From contig NZ_SMRU01000012.1 in assembly GCF_004354015.1 (NCBI RefSeq), forward strand, positions 91,643-155,642: a stretch of DNA of 64,000 nt. Direction: 5' to 3'. Within the stretch, counting starts at the first letter, position 1. Each line of letters starts with the position of its first letter. The notes below the pieces were generated by a model that made no database searches, was not told the DNA's origin, and worked only from the letters and a program-made list of their open reading frames with translations. Made by a program: the position numbers and the translations under genes. Below are positions 11,108-20,712 of the stretch, in pieces. Origin of the DNA: Arthrobacter terricola (GTDB lineage Bacteria > Actinomycetota > Actinomycetes > Actinomycetales > Micrococcaceae).

Positions 11108-11183
11108 GCACCTCTAGCTCAATTGGCAGAGCAATTGACTCTTAATCAATGGGTTCCGGGTTCAAGTCCCGGGGGGTGCACCA
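11108..11183 (+). tRNA. tRNA-Lys(CTT), copy 2
   Basis: The 76 bases repeat the first copy exactly, including the encoded CCA. The copy-to-copy spacer is 69 bases. Anticodon CTT reads AAG, the main lysine codon in this GC-rich genome. The duplication probably raises dosage. Confidence 0.97.
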
Positions 11184-11187
11184 AGGG

Positions 11188-11232
11188 AAAAGATCCTTGG
11201 AAGGTTGAATGGCCTTCCAAGGATCTTTTTTG
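11188..11232 (+). terminator. Intrinsic terminator after the second tRNA-Lys
   Basis: A perfect stem, AGATCCTTGGAAGG with CCTTCCAAGGATCT, has an 8-base loop and is followed by TTTTTTGC. It begins 5 bases after the tRNA CCA end. Confidence 0.92.
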
Positions 11233-11395
11233 CATTCACAACAAGCTGGAGTTTGCGCGCCGGGCGAAAGGTACCGACGACGGCGCCAGCCACCTGCCGT
11301 CGGGACGGAACCGTTGGAGAGGGAGCACCGCCGTCGGGACCTGCGCGCCTTCGCAACAGGAGCAGCGCCGCGACAAGTGCGGCGGCGAATGGAAG

Positions 11396-11893
11396 CTAAG
11401 ACCCCGAGGGGGAGATGTCGACGGGTGCCACTCCGGGGTCCGCGGCGGCGATGATCTCCTTCGCGGCATCCGAAGAATGGTTGTTCGCCAATTCGCGCAC
11501 CAGGGCCTGGAGTTCGCGGCGCAATTTCTCGGTATCCACTGGAACCGGCGCAAGCACTTCGAGCTCGAGTCTGCTGGCAAGGCCCAGCGTGCGCTCTCCC
11601 TCTTCAGTCAGGCTCACTACCTGGCTACGGCGGTCGGAGAGGCTGCGCGTGCGGCTGATGTGTCCGTGGACTTCCAACCTCGCAAGGGTCTTGCCCATCG
11701 TCTGGGCTTGAACCTGGATAATCTGGGCGAGCATCGTCTGGGTGGTGGGTCCCTTGACGGCGAGTACTTCCATGACAATGACCCCTGCATGGGTCAGACC
11801 CATGCCGCGGAGTTTCTCGTTCCATGCGTGCTCCACAAGGCGCGCCGCAGTGGAGAGCAGACGCCCGGTGGGCCAGCGTTCCATATCGGGCAT
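11396..11893 (-). CDS. MarR family transcriptional regulator
   Basis: This is a winged-helix regulator of about 165 aa. The DNA-binding part reads TTQTMLAQIIQVQAQTMGKTLARLE followed by wing residues RTRSLSDRRSQVVSLTEEG (the family DRR signature). The frame is open upstream to 11965. The start at ATG 11893 (MPDMERWPTG) is preferred because TATACT lies 7 bases before it, which would put the transcription start at the ATG itself, that is, a leaderless mRNA. There is no ribosome site. It is divergent from the peroxiredoxin gene (111 bases apart), so it may respond to oxidants and control that gene; this is inference only. Confidence 0.85.
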   Translation of the reverse strand: MPDMERWPTGRLLSTAARLVEHAWNEKLRGMGLTHAGVIVMEVLAVKGPTTQTMLAQIIQVQAQTMGKTLARLEVHGHISRTRSLSDRRSQVVSLTEEGERTLGLASRLELEVLAPVPVDTEKLRRELQALVRELANNHSSDAAKEIIAAADPGVAPVDISPSGS

Positions 11894-12003
11894 AAGGGCC
11901 AGTATATCGGTCGCACAGCTCCTCGCTGGCGCGGGCGCAGATTCGTGAAGCAAGCCAGGTGTCACTAAGCTTGGTGGTCGCGAATGTTAGCAAGGAGCAC
12001 ACC

Positions 12004-12477
12004 ATGGCTGAACGGCTTGCCGCGGGCGATACCGCCCCGGATTTCACCCTCAAAGACCACACTGGCCGCGACGTCAGCTTGGCCTCGTATCGTGGCCGCA
12101 GCACGGTGGTCTACTTCTATCCAGCGGCATCCACTCCGGCATGTGCGAAACAGGCCTGCGACTTCCGTGATTCGCTGGCAAGCCTGCAGGCTGCGGGCTA
12201 CGAGGTAATCGGTGTATCCCCGGACCCGGTGGAAGACCTGGCGAAGTTCGTCGACGAAGAATCACTCACATTTCCCTTATTGTCCGACGAAGGACACCAG
12301 GTTGCCGACGCCTACGCGGCTTGGGGCGAAAAGAAGAACTACGGTCGGACCTACGAGGGCCTGATCAGGTCGACCATCGTGGTGGACCCCGACGGGAAGG
12401 TCGCCGTGGCCCAGTACAACGTGCGGGCCACCGGACACGTCGCGAAACTCCGCAGGGACCTCAAGCTCGACAAGTGA
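12004..12477 (+). CDS. bcp: Thioredoxin-dependent peroxiredoxin (Bcp/PrxQ type)
   Basis: It reduces hydrogen peroxide and organic hydroperoxides with electrons from thioredoxin, in the cytosol. The protein has 157 aa. The peroxidatic cysteine is Cys47 in ASTPACAKQACDF and the resolving cysteine is Cys52, the C-x4-C pattern of atypical two-cysteine PrxQ. ATG 12004 (MAERLAAGDTAPDF) is chosen over the longer frame from 11959 because AAGGAG lies about 8 bases before it. It is divergent from a MarR regulator. Confidence 0.93.
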   Translation: MAERLAAGDTAPDFTLKDHTGRDVSLASYRGRSTVVYFYPAASTPACAKQACDFRDSLASLQAAGYEVIGVSPDPVEDLAKFVDEESLTFPLLSDEGHQVADAYAAWGEKKNYGRTYEGLIRSTIVVDPDGKVAVAQYNVRATGHVAKLRRDLKLDK

Positions 12478-12646
12478 CCCCTCCCGCTCGAGTTTGTGTA
12501 CACGTCCCACCCTTTAAGAGGGTTTGTAACGGGTGTTAGCTGTACTCAAACTCCATGGGGTGGGGGTGGTCTGCGGTGCAGCGGAGCACGGGTAGACTGG
12601 AGGCCGGTATACGCGGGACGCACGATCGAGCCCCGGTACCAGCCTG

Positions 12647-12728
12647 GCGCGAGTGGTGAAATTGGCAGACACGCAGGATTTAGGTTCCTGTGCCTTCGGG
12701 CGTGGGGGTTCAAGTCCCCCCTTGCGCA
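12647..12728 (+). tRNA. tRNA-Leu(TAG)
   Basis: An 82-base class II tRNA with acceptor GCGCGAG/CTTGCGC and a D arm with TGGTGAAATTGGCAGACACGC. The anticodon arm is CAGGA, loop TTTAGGT, TCCTG, with anticodon TAG. It has a variable arm (TGCCTTCGGGCG) and T arm GGGGTTCAAGTCCCCC. The 3' CCA is not encoded, unlike the two tRNA-Lys genes. Confidence 0.95.
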
Positions 12729-12737
12729 CATTGTTGG

Positions 12738-12774
12738 AAGTGCCCCGGTCCTGGACCGGGGCACTTCGCGTTTT
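12738..12774 (+). terminator. Intrinsic terminator after tRNA-Leu
   Basis: AAGTGCCCCGGTCC pairs perfectly with GGACCGGGGCACTT around a very short loop and is followed by CGCGTTTTC. It begins 10 bases after the tRNA. Confidence 0.85.
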
Positions 12775-12864
12775 CAGCCTGGACTCAGGGCCCTGAACTA
12801 GACTGGACTGCGGTCCGGCTGCCACGGGCCCTCAACCCGTCCGAACTGCCTTGAGGGGACAAGA

Positions 12865-14532
12865 GTGGTAAGCAGCAAGCTTCGCCGAACCATGCTACAA
12901 ATCGGCGCAGGCCTACTGGCCGTGGCCCTGACCTCGTGCACAGCTACCACCGGACCGGCACCATCGACGTCGTCGTCGGGTGATGTCCAGGCACCACCAA
13001 GCAAGACGTTCAACTTCGGTACGCCGTCCATGCCGCTGGGCCTGGATCCGGCACTCACGAGCGACTCCGAGTCCTACCGCATCACAAGGCAGGTCATGGA
13101 GGGCCTCGTCGGGGTTGATCCTGCGACAGGCCAGCCGACGCCTTTGCTCGCCACCTCGTGGTCGCAAGGGAGCGACGGACTCAGTTACGACTTCACCCTG
13201 CGCAGCAAGGTCACTTTCCAGGATGGAACCGCGTTCGACGCGGCGGCTGTCTGCACCAATTTCAACCGTTGGTTCAATTTCCCCGCGACCGTCCGCCAGC
13301 AGGTGTCCGCGATCCCCTTCGAGAGCGTCTTCAAGTACTTCGCGGACGATGCTCCCCTCTCCATCTACAAAAGCTGCAAGGCCGTCTCGACAGACCACGT
13401 CACGATCAACCTGGCAAAGCCGTTCACCGGATTCCTCCAGGCGTTGACGCTGCCGGCGTTCGCCATGTCTTCTCCGAAAGCCATGGCGGACGGCAAGGCA
13501 GACATCCTGGACCAGAAGCTGGCCGGACAACCGGCGTCGAGCTACGCTTCCCATCCCGTGGGCACGGGACCGTACACGTTTACCTCCTGGGGCAAGGACC
13601 GCATCACCCTCACGAGTTACAAGGGCTACTGGGGCAACCGCGGACAGATCGAGACGGTCAACTTCATTCCCTTCGACTATCCGCAGACCGAGCTTCAAGC
13701 ACTCCTCGCGGGCAAGATCGACGGCTACGACCTTGTCACCGCCGGCACCTTCGACCAGTTGGTCAAGAAGGGCATGCAAATTGTCCAGCGGGATCCGTTC
13801 TCCGTGATGTACCTGGGAATCAACCAGTCAGTAGCACCGCTGGACAACCTCCAAGTCCGCCAGGCGATCGAGATGGCGATCGACAAAGACACGCTCATCC
13901 ATAAGTTCTTCATCGACAACACCGCGCCGGCTTCGCAATTCGTTCCGCCAAAGCTGAGCGGGTTCAACAACAACGCGCCTTCGTTGGGATATGACCCGGA
14001 CAAGGCCAAGCAGTTGCTCGCCAAGGCCGGCTACAAGGGCGAAGAAATCAAGTTCTACTACCCCCTCAACGTCACGCGCGCCTACATGCCCACGCCGGAA
14101 AAGATCTATGCGGAAATCAGCGCCGAACTGACCGCCGTCGGGCTCAACATCAAACCGGTACCGGTCCCCTGGGACCAGGGATACCTCGAGAAGGTCCAGT
14201 CCCCCGGCGACCATGGGCTCCACCTGCTGGGCCTCAACGGTTCCTACTCCGACCCGGACAACTTCGTGAGTACGCTTTTCGGCGAAAACAACGGTGAGTT
14301 CGGCTACAGCGATCCCCAGGTGTTCTCGAAGATCGACCGCGCCCGCGGGCTCCCCGACGGTTCCGACCGCAACTCGCAGTACCAGACCATCAACAACCAG
14401 ATCGCCGCGACGGTCCCGGCCGTCCCGATCGCTTTCCCCATCTCCGCTTTGGCCCTCTCCGACCGCGTCGAAAAGTACCCCGCCTCGCCAGTCTTAAACG
14501 AAGTTTTTACAAACGTTCGCCTGAAGTCTTGA
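12865..14532 (+). CDS. ABC transporter substrate-binding lipoprotein, peptide/nickel (family 5) type
   Basis: A 555-aa extracytoplasmic binding protein that would capture oligopeptides or similar solutes for an ABC importer. The signal peptide ends in a lipobox with ALTSC, Cys25 being the predicted lipid anchor. A Ser/Thr/Pro linker (26-45) leads to a family-5 core with PLLATSWSQGSDGLSYDFTL near residue 95, VTFQDGTAFDAAAV and HPVGTGPYTF. The start is GTG 12865 with GAGGGG 8 bases upstream. No permease or ATPase gene is adjacent, so the partners must be elsewhere or shared. Confidence 0.9.
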   Translation: MVSSKLRRTMLQIGAGLLAVALTSCTATTGPAPSTSSSGDVQAPPSKTFNFGTPSMPLGLDPALTSDSESYRITRQVMEGLVGVDPATGQPTPLLATSWSQGSDGLSYDFTLRSKVTFQDGTAFDAAAVCTNFNRWFNFPATVRQQVSAIPFESVFKYFADDAPLSIYKSCKAVSTDHVTINLAKPFTGFLQALTLPAFAMSSPKAMADGKADILDQKLAGQPASSYASHPVGTGPYTFTSWGKDRITLTSYKGYWGNRGQIETVNFIPFDYPQTELQALLAGKIDGYDLVTAGTFDQLVKKGMQIVQRDPFSVMYLGINQSVAPLDNLQVRQAIEMAIDKDTLIHKFFIDNTAPASQFVPPKLSGFNNNAPSLGYDPDKAKQLLAKAGYKGEEIKFYYPLNVTRAYMPTPEKIYAEISAELTAVGLNIKPVPVPWDQGYLEKVQSPGDHGLHLLGLNGSYSDPDNFVSTLFGENNGEFGYSDPQVFSKIDRARGLPDGSDRNSQYQTINNQIAATVPAVPIAFPISALALSDRVEKYPASPVLNEVFTNVRLKS

Positions 14533-14611
14533 CGATCCGCCGCAATTTCAGTTATGTGCCACCGCGGGGATATTCTGTGACAGCCAGTGCCGCCGCTATC
14601 GGAGATAGATC

Positions 14612-16117
14612 GTGACCTTCATTTCCAAGACAAACCACGCTGACGTCGTCCTTATTGGGGGCGGAATCATGAGCGCAACCCTGGGCGCTTTCATCAAGCA
14701 ACTCGAACCCAACTGGACCATCTCCCTTTTCGAGCAGCTCGACGAAGCCGGCCTTGAAAGCTCCGGCCCGTGGAACAACGCGGGAACCGGCCACGCCGCA
14801 CTTTGTGAACTTAATTACTCCCCCGCGGCGAAGGACGGATCGGTCGACCCGTCCAAGGCCCTCCACATCAACGAGCAATTCCAGCTTTCCCGCCAGTTCT
14901 GGTCCCACCTCGTGGACAACAAACTGATCGGTTCCCCCAAGGGCTTCATCAACACGGTTCCGCACATGAGCTTTGTCATCGGCGACAAGCACGCGGACTT
15001 CCTCAAGACCAGATACGAGGCCCTCAAGCCCAACACCCTTTTCCGCAGCATGGAGTACTCGGAGGACCAGGCCCAGATCGCCAAGTGGGCTCCACTGATC
15101 ATCAAGGGCCGCGACGCCAAGCAGCGCGTCGCCGCCACCCGCGCGGCCGAGGGCACCGACGTCGACTTCGGTGCCCTGACGCGTGAACTCACCACCTACC
15201 TCGCCAACAACGGCGTAGAGGTCAACTACGGGCACGACGTCACCAACATCAGCAGGGCGTCCGACGGCGGCTGGGACCTTTCGATCAAGTACCCGGCTTC
15301 CGGCGAGCACGGCCACATCCGCGCCAAGTTCGTCTTCGTGGGAGCCGGCGGCGGCGCCCTCCACCTGCTGCAGGCTTCGGGCATCCCCGAGAGCAAGGGA
15401 TACGGCGGATTCCCGGTCTCGGGCCAGTTCTTCCGCTGCACCGACGAGTCCATCGCGGGCCAGCACAGCGCCAAGGTCTACGGCCAGGCTTCCGTGGGTG
15501 CCCCGCCCATGTCCGTCCCCCACTTGGATACCCGCTACGTCAACGGCAAGCGTTCACTCCTCTTCGGCCCCTACGCCGGGTTCTCCACGAACTTCCTGAA
15601 GTCCGGCAGCTACCTGGACCTTCCCTTGTCCATCCGCCCGGGCAACATCATCCCGATGCTCGCCGTGGCCAAGGACAACATGGACCTGACGGCCTACCTC
15701 ATCAAGGAAGTGGCGAAGCGCCACGACGCCAAGGTCGAGGCGCTCCGTGAGTACTACCCGCAGGCTGAAGGCGGCAACTGGGAACTCATCACGGCCGGCC
15801 AGCGCGTGCAGATCATCAAGAAGGATTCGAAGAAGGGCGGCGTACTGCAGTTCGGCACCGAAGTCATCACGGCCCGGGACGGGTCCATCGGCGCACTGCT
15901 CGGAGCTTCCCCGGGCGCTTCCACCGCAGTTCCGATCATGATCGAGATGCTGCAGCGCTCCTTCCCCAAGAACTTCAAGGGCTGGCAGTCCAAGCTCAAG
16001 GAAATGATGCCTGGCTACGGCGTCAAGCTCAACGACAACCCGGAGCTCGCCACCGAGCTGGAAGAGAGCACGGCCCGCTCCCTGCAGCTTGAGGCCGTCG
16101 ACGCCGTCCAGCGCTAG
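14612..16117 (+). CDS. mqo: Malate:quinone oxidoreductase
   Basis: This FAD-dependent peripheral membrane enzyme oxidises malate to oxaloacetate and passes electrons to the quinone pool, which is the main malate oxidation route in many actinobacteria. The protein has 501 aa. The FAD motif [14 protein letters not shown] lies at residues 12-25, with family stretches [20 protein letters not shown] near 53 and [14 protein letters not shown] near 430. The length matches the family (about 495-500). The start is GTG 14612, preceded by GGAGAT. The next gene is 63 bases downstream. Confidence 0.95.
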   Translation: MTFISKTNHADVVLIGGGIMSATLGAFIKQLEPNWTISLFEQLDEAGLESSGPWNNAGTGHAALCELNYSPAAKDGSVDPSKALHINEQFQLSRQFWSHLVDNKLIGSPKGFINTVPHMSFVIGDKHADFLKTRYEALKPNTLFRSMEYSEDQAQIAKWAPLIIKGRDAKQRVAATRAAEGTDVDFGALTRELTTYLANNGVEVNYGHDVTNISRASDGGWDLSIKYPASGEHGHIRAKFVFVGAGGGALHLLQASGIPESKGYGGFPVSGQFFRCTDESIAGQHSAKVYGQASVGAPPMSVPHLDTRYVNGKRSLLFGPYAGFSTNFLKSGSYLDLPLSIRPGNIIPMLAVAKDNMDLTAYLIKEVAKRHDAKVEALREYYPQAEGGNWELITAGQRVQIIKKDSKKGGVLQFGTEVITARDGSIGALLGASPGASTAVPIMIEMLQRSFPKNFKGWQSKLKEMMPGYGVKLNDNPELATELEESTARSLQLEAVDAVQR

Positions 16118-16180
16118 CAACCGTCCTGGCTACGGCCGGTTCCCGACACGAGACAGACCGTAGATCCAGGAGACAAGGCA

Positions 16181-19100
16181 ATGTTCCGTCTGGCAAGGCT
16201 TTCACTCGCGAACAGGGCATTGATCGCGCTGATCACCGTCTTCGCGGCGGTGTTCGGCGTGATCACCATGTCTTCGCTCAAGCAGGAACTCATCCCTTCG
16301 GTCGAGTTTCCGCAGATTTCCGTGATTACGTCCATGGCGGGCGCTTCCCCGGACGTCGTTGACAAGCAGCTCAGCCGTCCCCTCGAGGCCGCCTTGAACA
16401 GCGTCGAGGGCTTGGAATCGACCACGTCGACGTCGCGGAGCGGTGTGTCGCAGATCACCATGGTCTTCACGTATGGTTCGGACCTGGACCGTGCCCGCAA
16501 CCAGATCGATCGCGCCATCTCCAACGCCAAGCGGGTGCTGCCGGCCGACGTCGAACCCCAATCCTTCGCCGGCAACATCAGCGACTTCCCGATCGTGTAC
16601 CTGGCGGCGTCGTCGGACAAACCGTTGAGCGAACTCAACACTGACTTGCAGCGGCTTAGCGTTCCCCGGCTCCAAAAACTCGACGGCGTGCGCAGCGCCG
16701 ACGTGACGGGCGGCGCGACACAGCACATCCTGATCCAGCCCAAGGTTCCCGCCATGGCCGCGAGCGGCGCCTCGGTCCAGTCGATCGCCAGCGCCCTCAA
16801 GAACAACGGAACCCTGGTTCCCGCGGGAACCATCCAAGACCAAGGCAAGACCCTGTCGCTGCAGGTCGGGAGCCCGGTTGACTCCCTCGACGTCATCAAG
16901 GGCTTGCCGCTCACGGGAGCCAAGGCGGGCACGACCATCGGCGCCGTCGCAGACGTGAGCATTGAGGACGACGCCGCGACGTCCATCACCCGGACCAACG
17001 GAAAGCCCACGCTGGCGCTTTCCGTCACGAAAAAGCCCGACGGCGACACGGTCGCCATCTCACACGCCGTCCAGGACGCCATTCCCCAGATGGAAGCGGA
17101 ACTCGGCTCCAACGCGCACTTCACCCCCGTGTTCGACCAAGCCCCCTACATTGAGAAGTCCATCAAGGACCTCACCACGGAAGGGCTCCTCGGGCTCGGT
17201 TTCGCCGTGGCCGTGATCCTTGTCTTCCTGATGTCCGTGCGTTCCACGCTGGTGACAGCCGTATCCATCCCGTTGTCCCTGCTCATCACCTTCATCGGGA
17301 TCTTCGCGACGCACTACTCCCTCAATATCCTCACGCTCGGGGCCCTGACTATCGCGATCGGCCGCGTGGTGGACGATTCAATCGTGGTGATCGAGAACAT
17401 CAAGCGCCATTTGAGCTACGGAGAGCACAAGCTCGCAGCGATCCTCAATTCCATCCGGGAAGTGGCCGGCGCCATCACGGCGTCGACGCTGACGACAGTC
17501 GCGGTCTTCCTACCGATCGCCTTTGTGGGCGACCTGGCCGGCGAACTGTTCCGGCCTTTCGCCCTGACAGTCACCATTGCACTCCTGTCCTCGCTCCTGG
17601 TGTCCCTCACGATTGTTCCGGTTCTGGCTTACTGGTTCCTCAAGTCGCCTTCCCCGTCGGAAGCCGCCGAGGACGTCGTCCGTGCCGAAAAGGCCCGCGC
17701 CGCAGCGCATGAGGCCGAGCAACGCAGCATCCTGCAGCGTGGCTACTTGCCCATCCTGGCCAAGACCCAGAAACACCCGGTCCTCACCATCGTGGCCGCG
17801 GTGCTGGTCCTGGGCGGCACGGCGGCCATATCTCCCCTCCTTGCGACAGACTTGCTCGGCGACTCGGGCCAGAACAGCATGACCGTGCGCCAAGTCCTTC
17901 CCGCGGGCACAAGCCTTGACCAGACCAGCGCCGCCGCAGAAAAGGTCGAATCGGTCCTGAAGGGCATTGACGGCATCAAGGACGTCCAGGTCACCTCCGG
18001 CAATGCCCAGACCGGCTTCGCCGCGCTGACGTCCAGCGGAGCGTCCAATTCGTCATTCACGGTGGTGACCGACGAAAAAGCCGACCAGCAGAAATTGCAG
18101 GAGACGGTCCGGACCCGGCTAGCTGATGCTTCGGCCGCGGGAAAGATCACGGTCGGGTCCCAACAGGGTGGCCTGGGAACGTCGTCGAGCGTTGATATCA
18201 CCATCAACGCGGCCACCTCGACCGACCTCAAGACGGCCAGTGATGCCGTCGTCAAGGCAATGGACGGCGTGCCGGGCAGTTCCGAAGTTGACACCAACCT
18301 TGACGCAAGCGCCTCCGTGGTGCAGGTTCGCGTGGACCGTGCCAAAGCCGTCGCTGCAGGGCTGAATGAGGAACAGGTTGCCGGTGTCCTCGCCGCGACC
18401 GTCAGCCCCGTCCCGGCGGGCACGGTCCGCATCGACACGACCGACTTCCCGGTACAGATCGGCGAGGGGACCCATTTCACCAGCATCGCCGATGTCAGGG
18501 CGATCAACATCCCGACGCCGGTGGGCCCGGTACCGCTGTCAAGTATCGCGTCCGTGGATCAAGTGGACACTCCGGTCACCATCACGAGCAGCAACGGGCA
18601 GCGCACCGCCACGGTGACCATTACGCCGTCGGGGTCCAACCTTGGCGCGGTCAGCGCAACGGTCAAGGACCGCCTGGCGTCCGTCCAACTTCCGGCGGGC
18701 GTCACGGCGACGATTGGCGGGGCGACCACCCAGCAGGCCGATTCGTTCAAGCAATTGGGCCTCGCACTGCTTGCCGCGGTCGCAATCGTCTACGTGATCA
18801 TGGTGGCCGCCTTTAAGTCGCTTATACAGCCCCTCATCTTGTTGGTGTCCGTGCCTTTCGCCGCGACGGGAGCTATCGCTTTGCTCCTGGTGACGGGTGT
18901 TCCGCTCGGCCTGCCCGCACTGATCGGGATGCTGATGCTGGTGGGCATCGTGGTCACGAATGCGATTGTGTTGATCGACCTCATCAACCAATACCGAAAA
19001 CCCCACGACGGCACCCCGGGAATGAGCGTGGCCGAGGCGATCACGCACGGCGCCCGCCAACGCTTGCGCCCCATCCTGATGACCGCCCTAGCCACGGTGT

Positions 19101-19420
19101 TCGCCTTGACTCCGATGGCGCTAGGCATCACGGGTGGAGGCGGCTTCATTTCCCGGCCACTGGCCATCGTGGTTATCGGCGGCCTTGTTTCGTCGACGGC
19201 GCTGACCCTCGTCCTGGTGCCCGTCCTCTACAAGTTGGTGGAGGGCCGCCGCGAAAAGAAGGCCCTGCTCAAGGTACTGATCCATCGCCCCGACGTCACT
19301 AAGGGCGACGGGGCGAAGGACGGCGGACCGGCCAACGCCCAAGGCGAGCAATTGGACTGGACGACGGGAATGGTTCCGAAGATCAGTGGCCGCCGGTCCG
19401 CGTCCGGATCCGCCGAGTAG
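16181..19420 (+). CDS. RND superfamily efflux pump (HAE1/AcrB-like, Gram-positive type)
   Basis: A 1079-aa proton-driven inner-membrane exporter. The protein shows the RND plan: one N-terminal helix (about 10-30), a large outer domain, a bundle of helices (about 335-480), a second outer domain after helix 7 near 530, and a second bundle (about 860-1030). Typical stretches are ASPDVVDKQLSRPLEAALN near 60, GALTIAIGRVVDDSIVVIEN near 390 (the charged pair of the proton relay) and GIVVTNAIVLIDLINQYR near 925. It resembles B. subtilis SwrC/YerP-type pumps. No membrane-fusion protein or outer-membrane partner is nearby, as expected for Gram-positives. Start ATG 16181 has AGGAGA upstream. The substrate is unknown. 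Confidence 0.92.
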   Translation: MFRLARLSLANRALIALITVFAAVFGVITMSSLKQELIPSVEFPQISVITSMAGASPDVVDKQLSRPLEAALNSVEGLESTTSTSRSGVSQITMVFTYGSDLDRARNQIDRAISNAKRVLPADVEPQSFAGNISDFPIVYLAASSDKPLSELNTDLQRLSVPRLQKLDGVRSADVTGGATQHILIQPKVPAMAASGASVQSIASALKNNGTLVPAGTIQDQGKTLSLQVGSPVDSLDVIKGLPLTGAKAGTTIGAVADVSIEDDAATSITRTNGKPTLALSVTKKPDGDTVAISHAVQDAIPQMEAELGSNAHFTPVFDQAPYIEKSIKDLTTEGLLGLGFAVAVILVFLMSVRSTLVTAVSIPLSLLITFIGIFATHYSLNILTLGALTIAIGRVVDDSIVVIENIKRHLSYGEHKLAAILNSIREVAGAITASTLTTVAVFLPIAFVGDLAGELFRPFALTVTIALLSSLLVSLTIVPVLAYWFLKSPSPSEAAEDVVRAEKARAAAHEAEQRSILQRGYLPILAKTQKHPVLTIVAAVLVLGGTAAISPLLATDLLGDSGQNSMTVRQVLPAGTSLDQTSAAAEKVESVLKGIDGIKDVQVTSGNAQTGFAALTSSGASNSSFTVVTDEKADQQKLQETVRTRLADASAAGKITVGSQQGGLGTSSSVDITINAATSTDLKTASDAVVKAMDGVPGSSEVDTNLDASASVVQVRVDRAKAVAAGLNEEQVAGVLAATVSPVPAGTVRIDTTDFPVQIGEGTHFTSIADVRAINIPTPVGPVPLSSIASVDQVDTPVTITSSNGQRTATVTITPSGSNLGAVSATVKDRLASVQLPAGVTATIGGATTQQADSFKQLGLALLAAVAIVYVIMVAAFKSLIQPLILLVSVPFAATGAIALLLVTGVPLGLPALIGMLMLVGIVVTNAIVLIDLINQYRKPHDGTPGMSVAEAITHGARQRLRPILMTALATVFALTPMALGITGGGGFISRPLAIVVIGGLVSSTALTLVLVPVLYKLVEGRREKKALLKVLIHRPDVTKGDGAKDGGPANAQGEQLDWTTGMVPKISGRRSASGSAE

Positions 19421-19506
19421 ATCCGCAGGATAGGGCACTAGGACAGGCCGCAGGGAACCGCCGAGGCACCGGGAACAAATAGCTGCCCAGCCCTGTTACA
19501 GCCATC

Positions 19507-19528
19507 GATACATGCAAATGCATCTATC
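19507..19528. promoter_or_regulatory. Inverted repeat, probable operator of the LLM/MarR operon
   Basis: A 22-base near-perfect inverted repeat of the form GATA-c-ATGCA-aa-TGCAT-c-TATC lies 60 bases before the luciferase-like gene. Only the C/C pair and the central AA break the symmetry. MarR proteins usually bind 18-22 base inverted repeats upstream of their own operon, and the operon's second gene is a MarR regulator. Confidence 0.5.
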
Positions 19529-19587
19529 TTGGGATAGACTGTTGGTAGGTCCTCAACACCAGCAGGGCAGGCAGAAAGGCAAACATC

Positions 19588-20712
19588 ATGGAGATCGGCG
19601 TATTCAGCGTCAGCGACATCACCACTGACCCCACCACGGGCCGGACCCCCACCGAGAACGAACGCATCAAGGCATCCGTGGCCATCGCCAAGAAGGTCGA
19701 AGAGATCGGCATGGACGTCTACGCGATCGGCGAGCACCACAACCGCCCGTTCTTCTCGTCCTCCCCCACTACCACCCTGGCCTACATCGCGGCGCAGACC
19801 GAACGCATCACCCTGTCTACCGCCACCACCCTGATCACCACCAACGATCCCGTCAAGGTCGCGGAAGACTTCGCGATGCTCCAGCACTTGGCGGACGGCC
19901 GCGTGGACCTCATCATGGGCCGGGGAAATACGGCGCCCGTGTACCCGTGGTTCGGCAAGAACATCCAGGACGGGATCGAACTCGCGATCGAGAACTACTC
20001 GCTCCTCCGCCGGCTCTGGGATGAAGACACCGTGAACTGGAGCGGCAAGTTCCGCACGCCGCTGCAGAACTTCACGTCCACGCCCCGGCCGCTCGACGGC
20101 GTCGCGCCCTTCGTGTGGCACGGATCCATCCGCAGCCCGCAGATCGCGGAACTCGCCGCCTACTACGGTGACGGCTTCTTCGCGAACAACATCTTCTGGC
20201 CCAAGGAGCACTACCAGCAGCTCATCGGCCTGTACCGCGAGCGCTTCGAGCACTACGGCCACGGCAACGCGGACCAGGCCATCGTGGGACTCGGCGGGCA
20301 GTTCTTCATGCGCAAGAATTCGCAGGACGCGGTGAAGGAGTTCCGTCCGTACTTCGACAACGCTCCGGTCTACGGCCACGGTCCGTCACTGGAGGACTTC
20401 ACGTCCCAGACGCCGTTGACGGTCGGCAGCCCGCAGGAAGTCATCGAAAAGACGCTCACGTTCCGCGATTACTTCGGCGACTACCAGCGCCAGTTGTTCC
20501 TCGTGGACCACGCGGGACTGCCGCTCAAGACGGTCCTGGAGCAATTGGACCTCTTCGGTGAAGAAGTCCTGCCGGTCCTGCGGAAGGAATTCGCGGCCCG
20601 CAAGCCGGCCCACGTCCCGGACGCCCCAACGCATGCATCACGGGTGGCGGCGTCGGCCCTGGCTGCCGCGGCTGAAGACGCCGTTGCCCACGCCTCCGGG
20701 GGGACCGCGTGA
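19588..20712 (+). CDS. LLM class flavin-dependent oxidoreductase (bacterial luciferase-like)
   Basis: A 374-aa TIM-barrel FMN/F420 oxidoreductase. Signature parts are the N-terminal strand MEIGVFSVSDI, the YAIGEHH stretch near residue 47, SSSPTTTLAYIAAQTERI, and LADGRVDLIMGRG near 105. The last 40 residues form an Ala/His-rich tail outside the barrel. Such proteins reduce or mono-oxygenate diverse substrates; the substrate here is not evident. The last four bases overlap the start of a MarR regulator (GTGA), so the two are co-translated and probably autoregulated through the repeat at 19507. Confidence 0.88.
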   Translation: MEIGVFSVSDITTDPTTGRTPTENERIKASVAIAKKVEEIGMDVYAIGEHHNRPFFSSSPTTTLAYIAAQTERITLSTATTLITTNDPVKVAEDFAMLQHLADGRVDLIMGRGNTAPVYPWFGKNIQDGIELAIENYSLLRRLWDEDTVNWSGKFRTPLQNFTSTPRPLDGVAPFVWHGSIRSPQIAELAAYYGDGFFANNIFWPKEHYQQLIGLYRERFEHYGHGNADQAIVGLGGQFFMRKNSQDAVKEFRPYFDNAPVYGHGPSLEDFTSQTPLTVGSPQEVIEKTLTFRDYFGDYQRQLFLVDHAGLPLKTVLEQLDLFGEEVLPVLRKEFAARKPAHVPDAPTHASRVAASALAAAAEDAVAHASGGTA

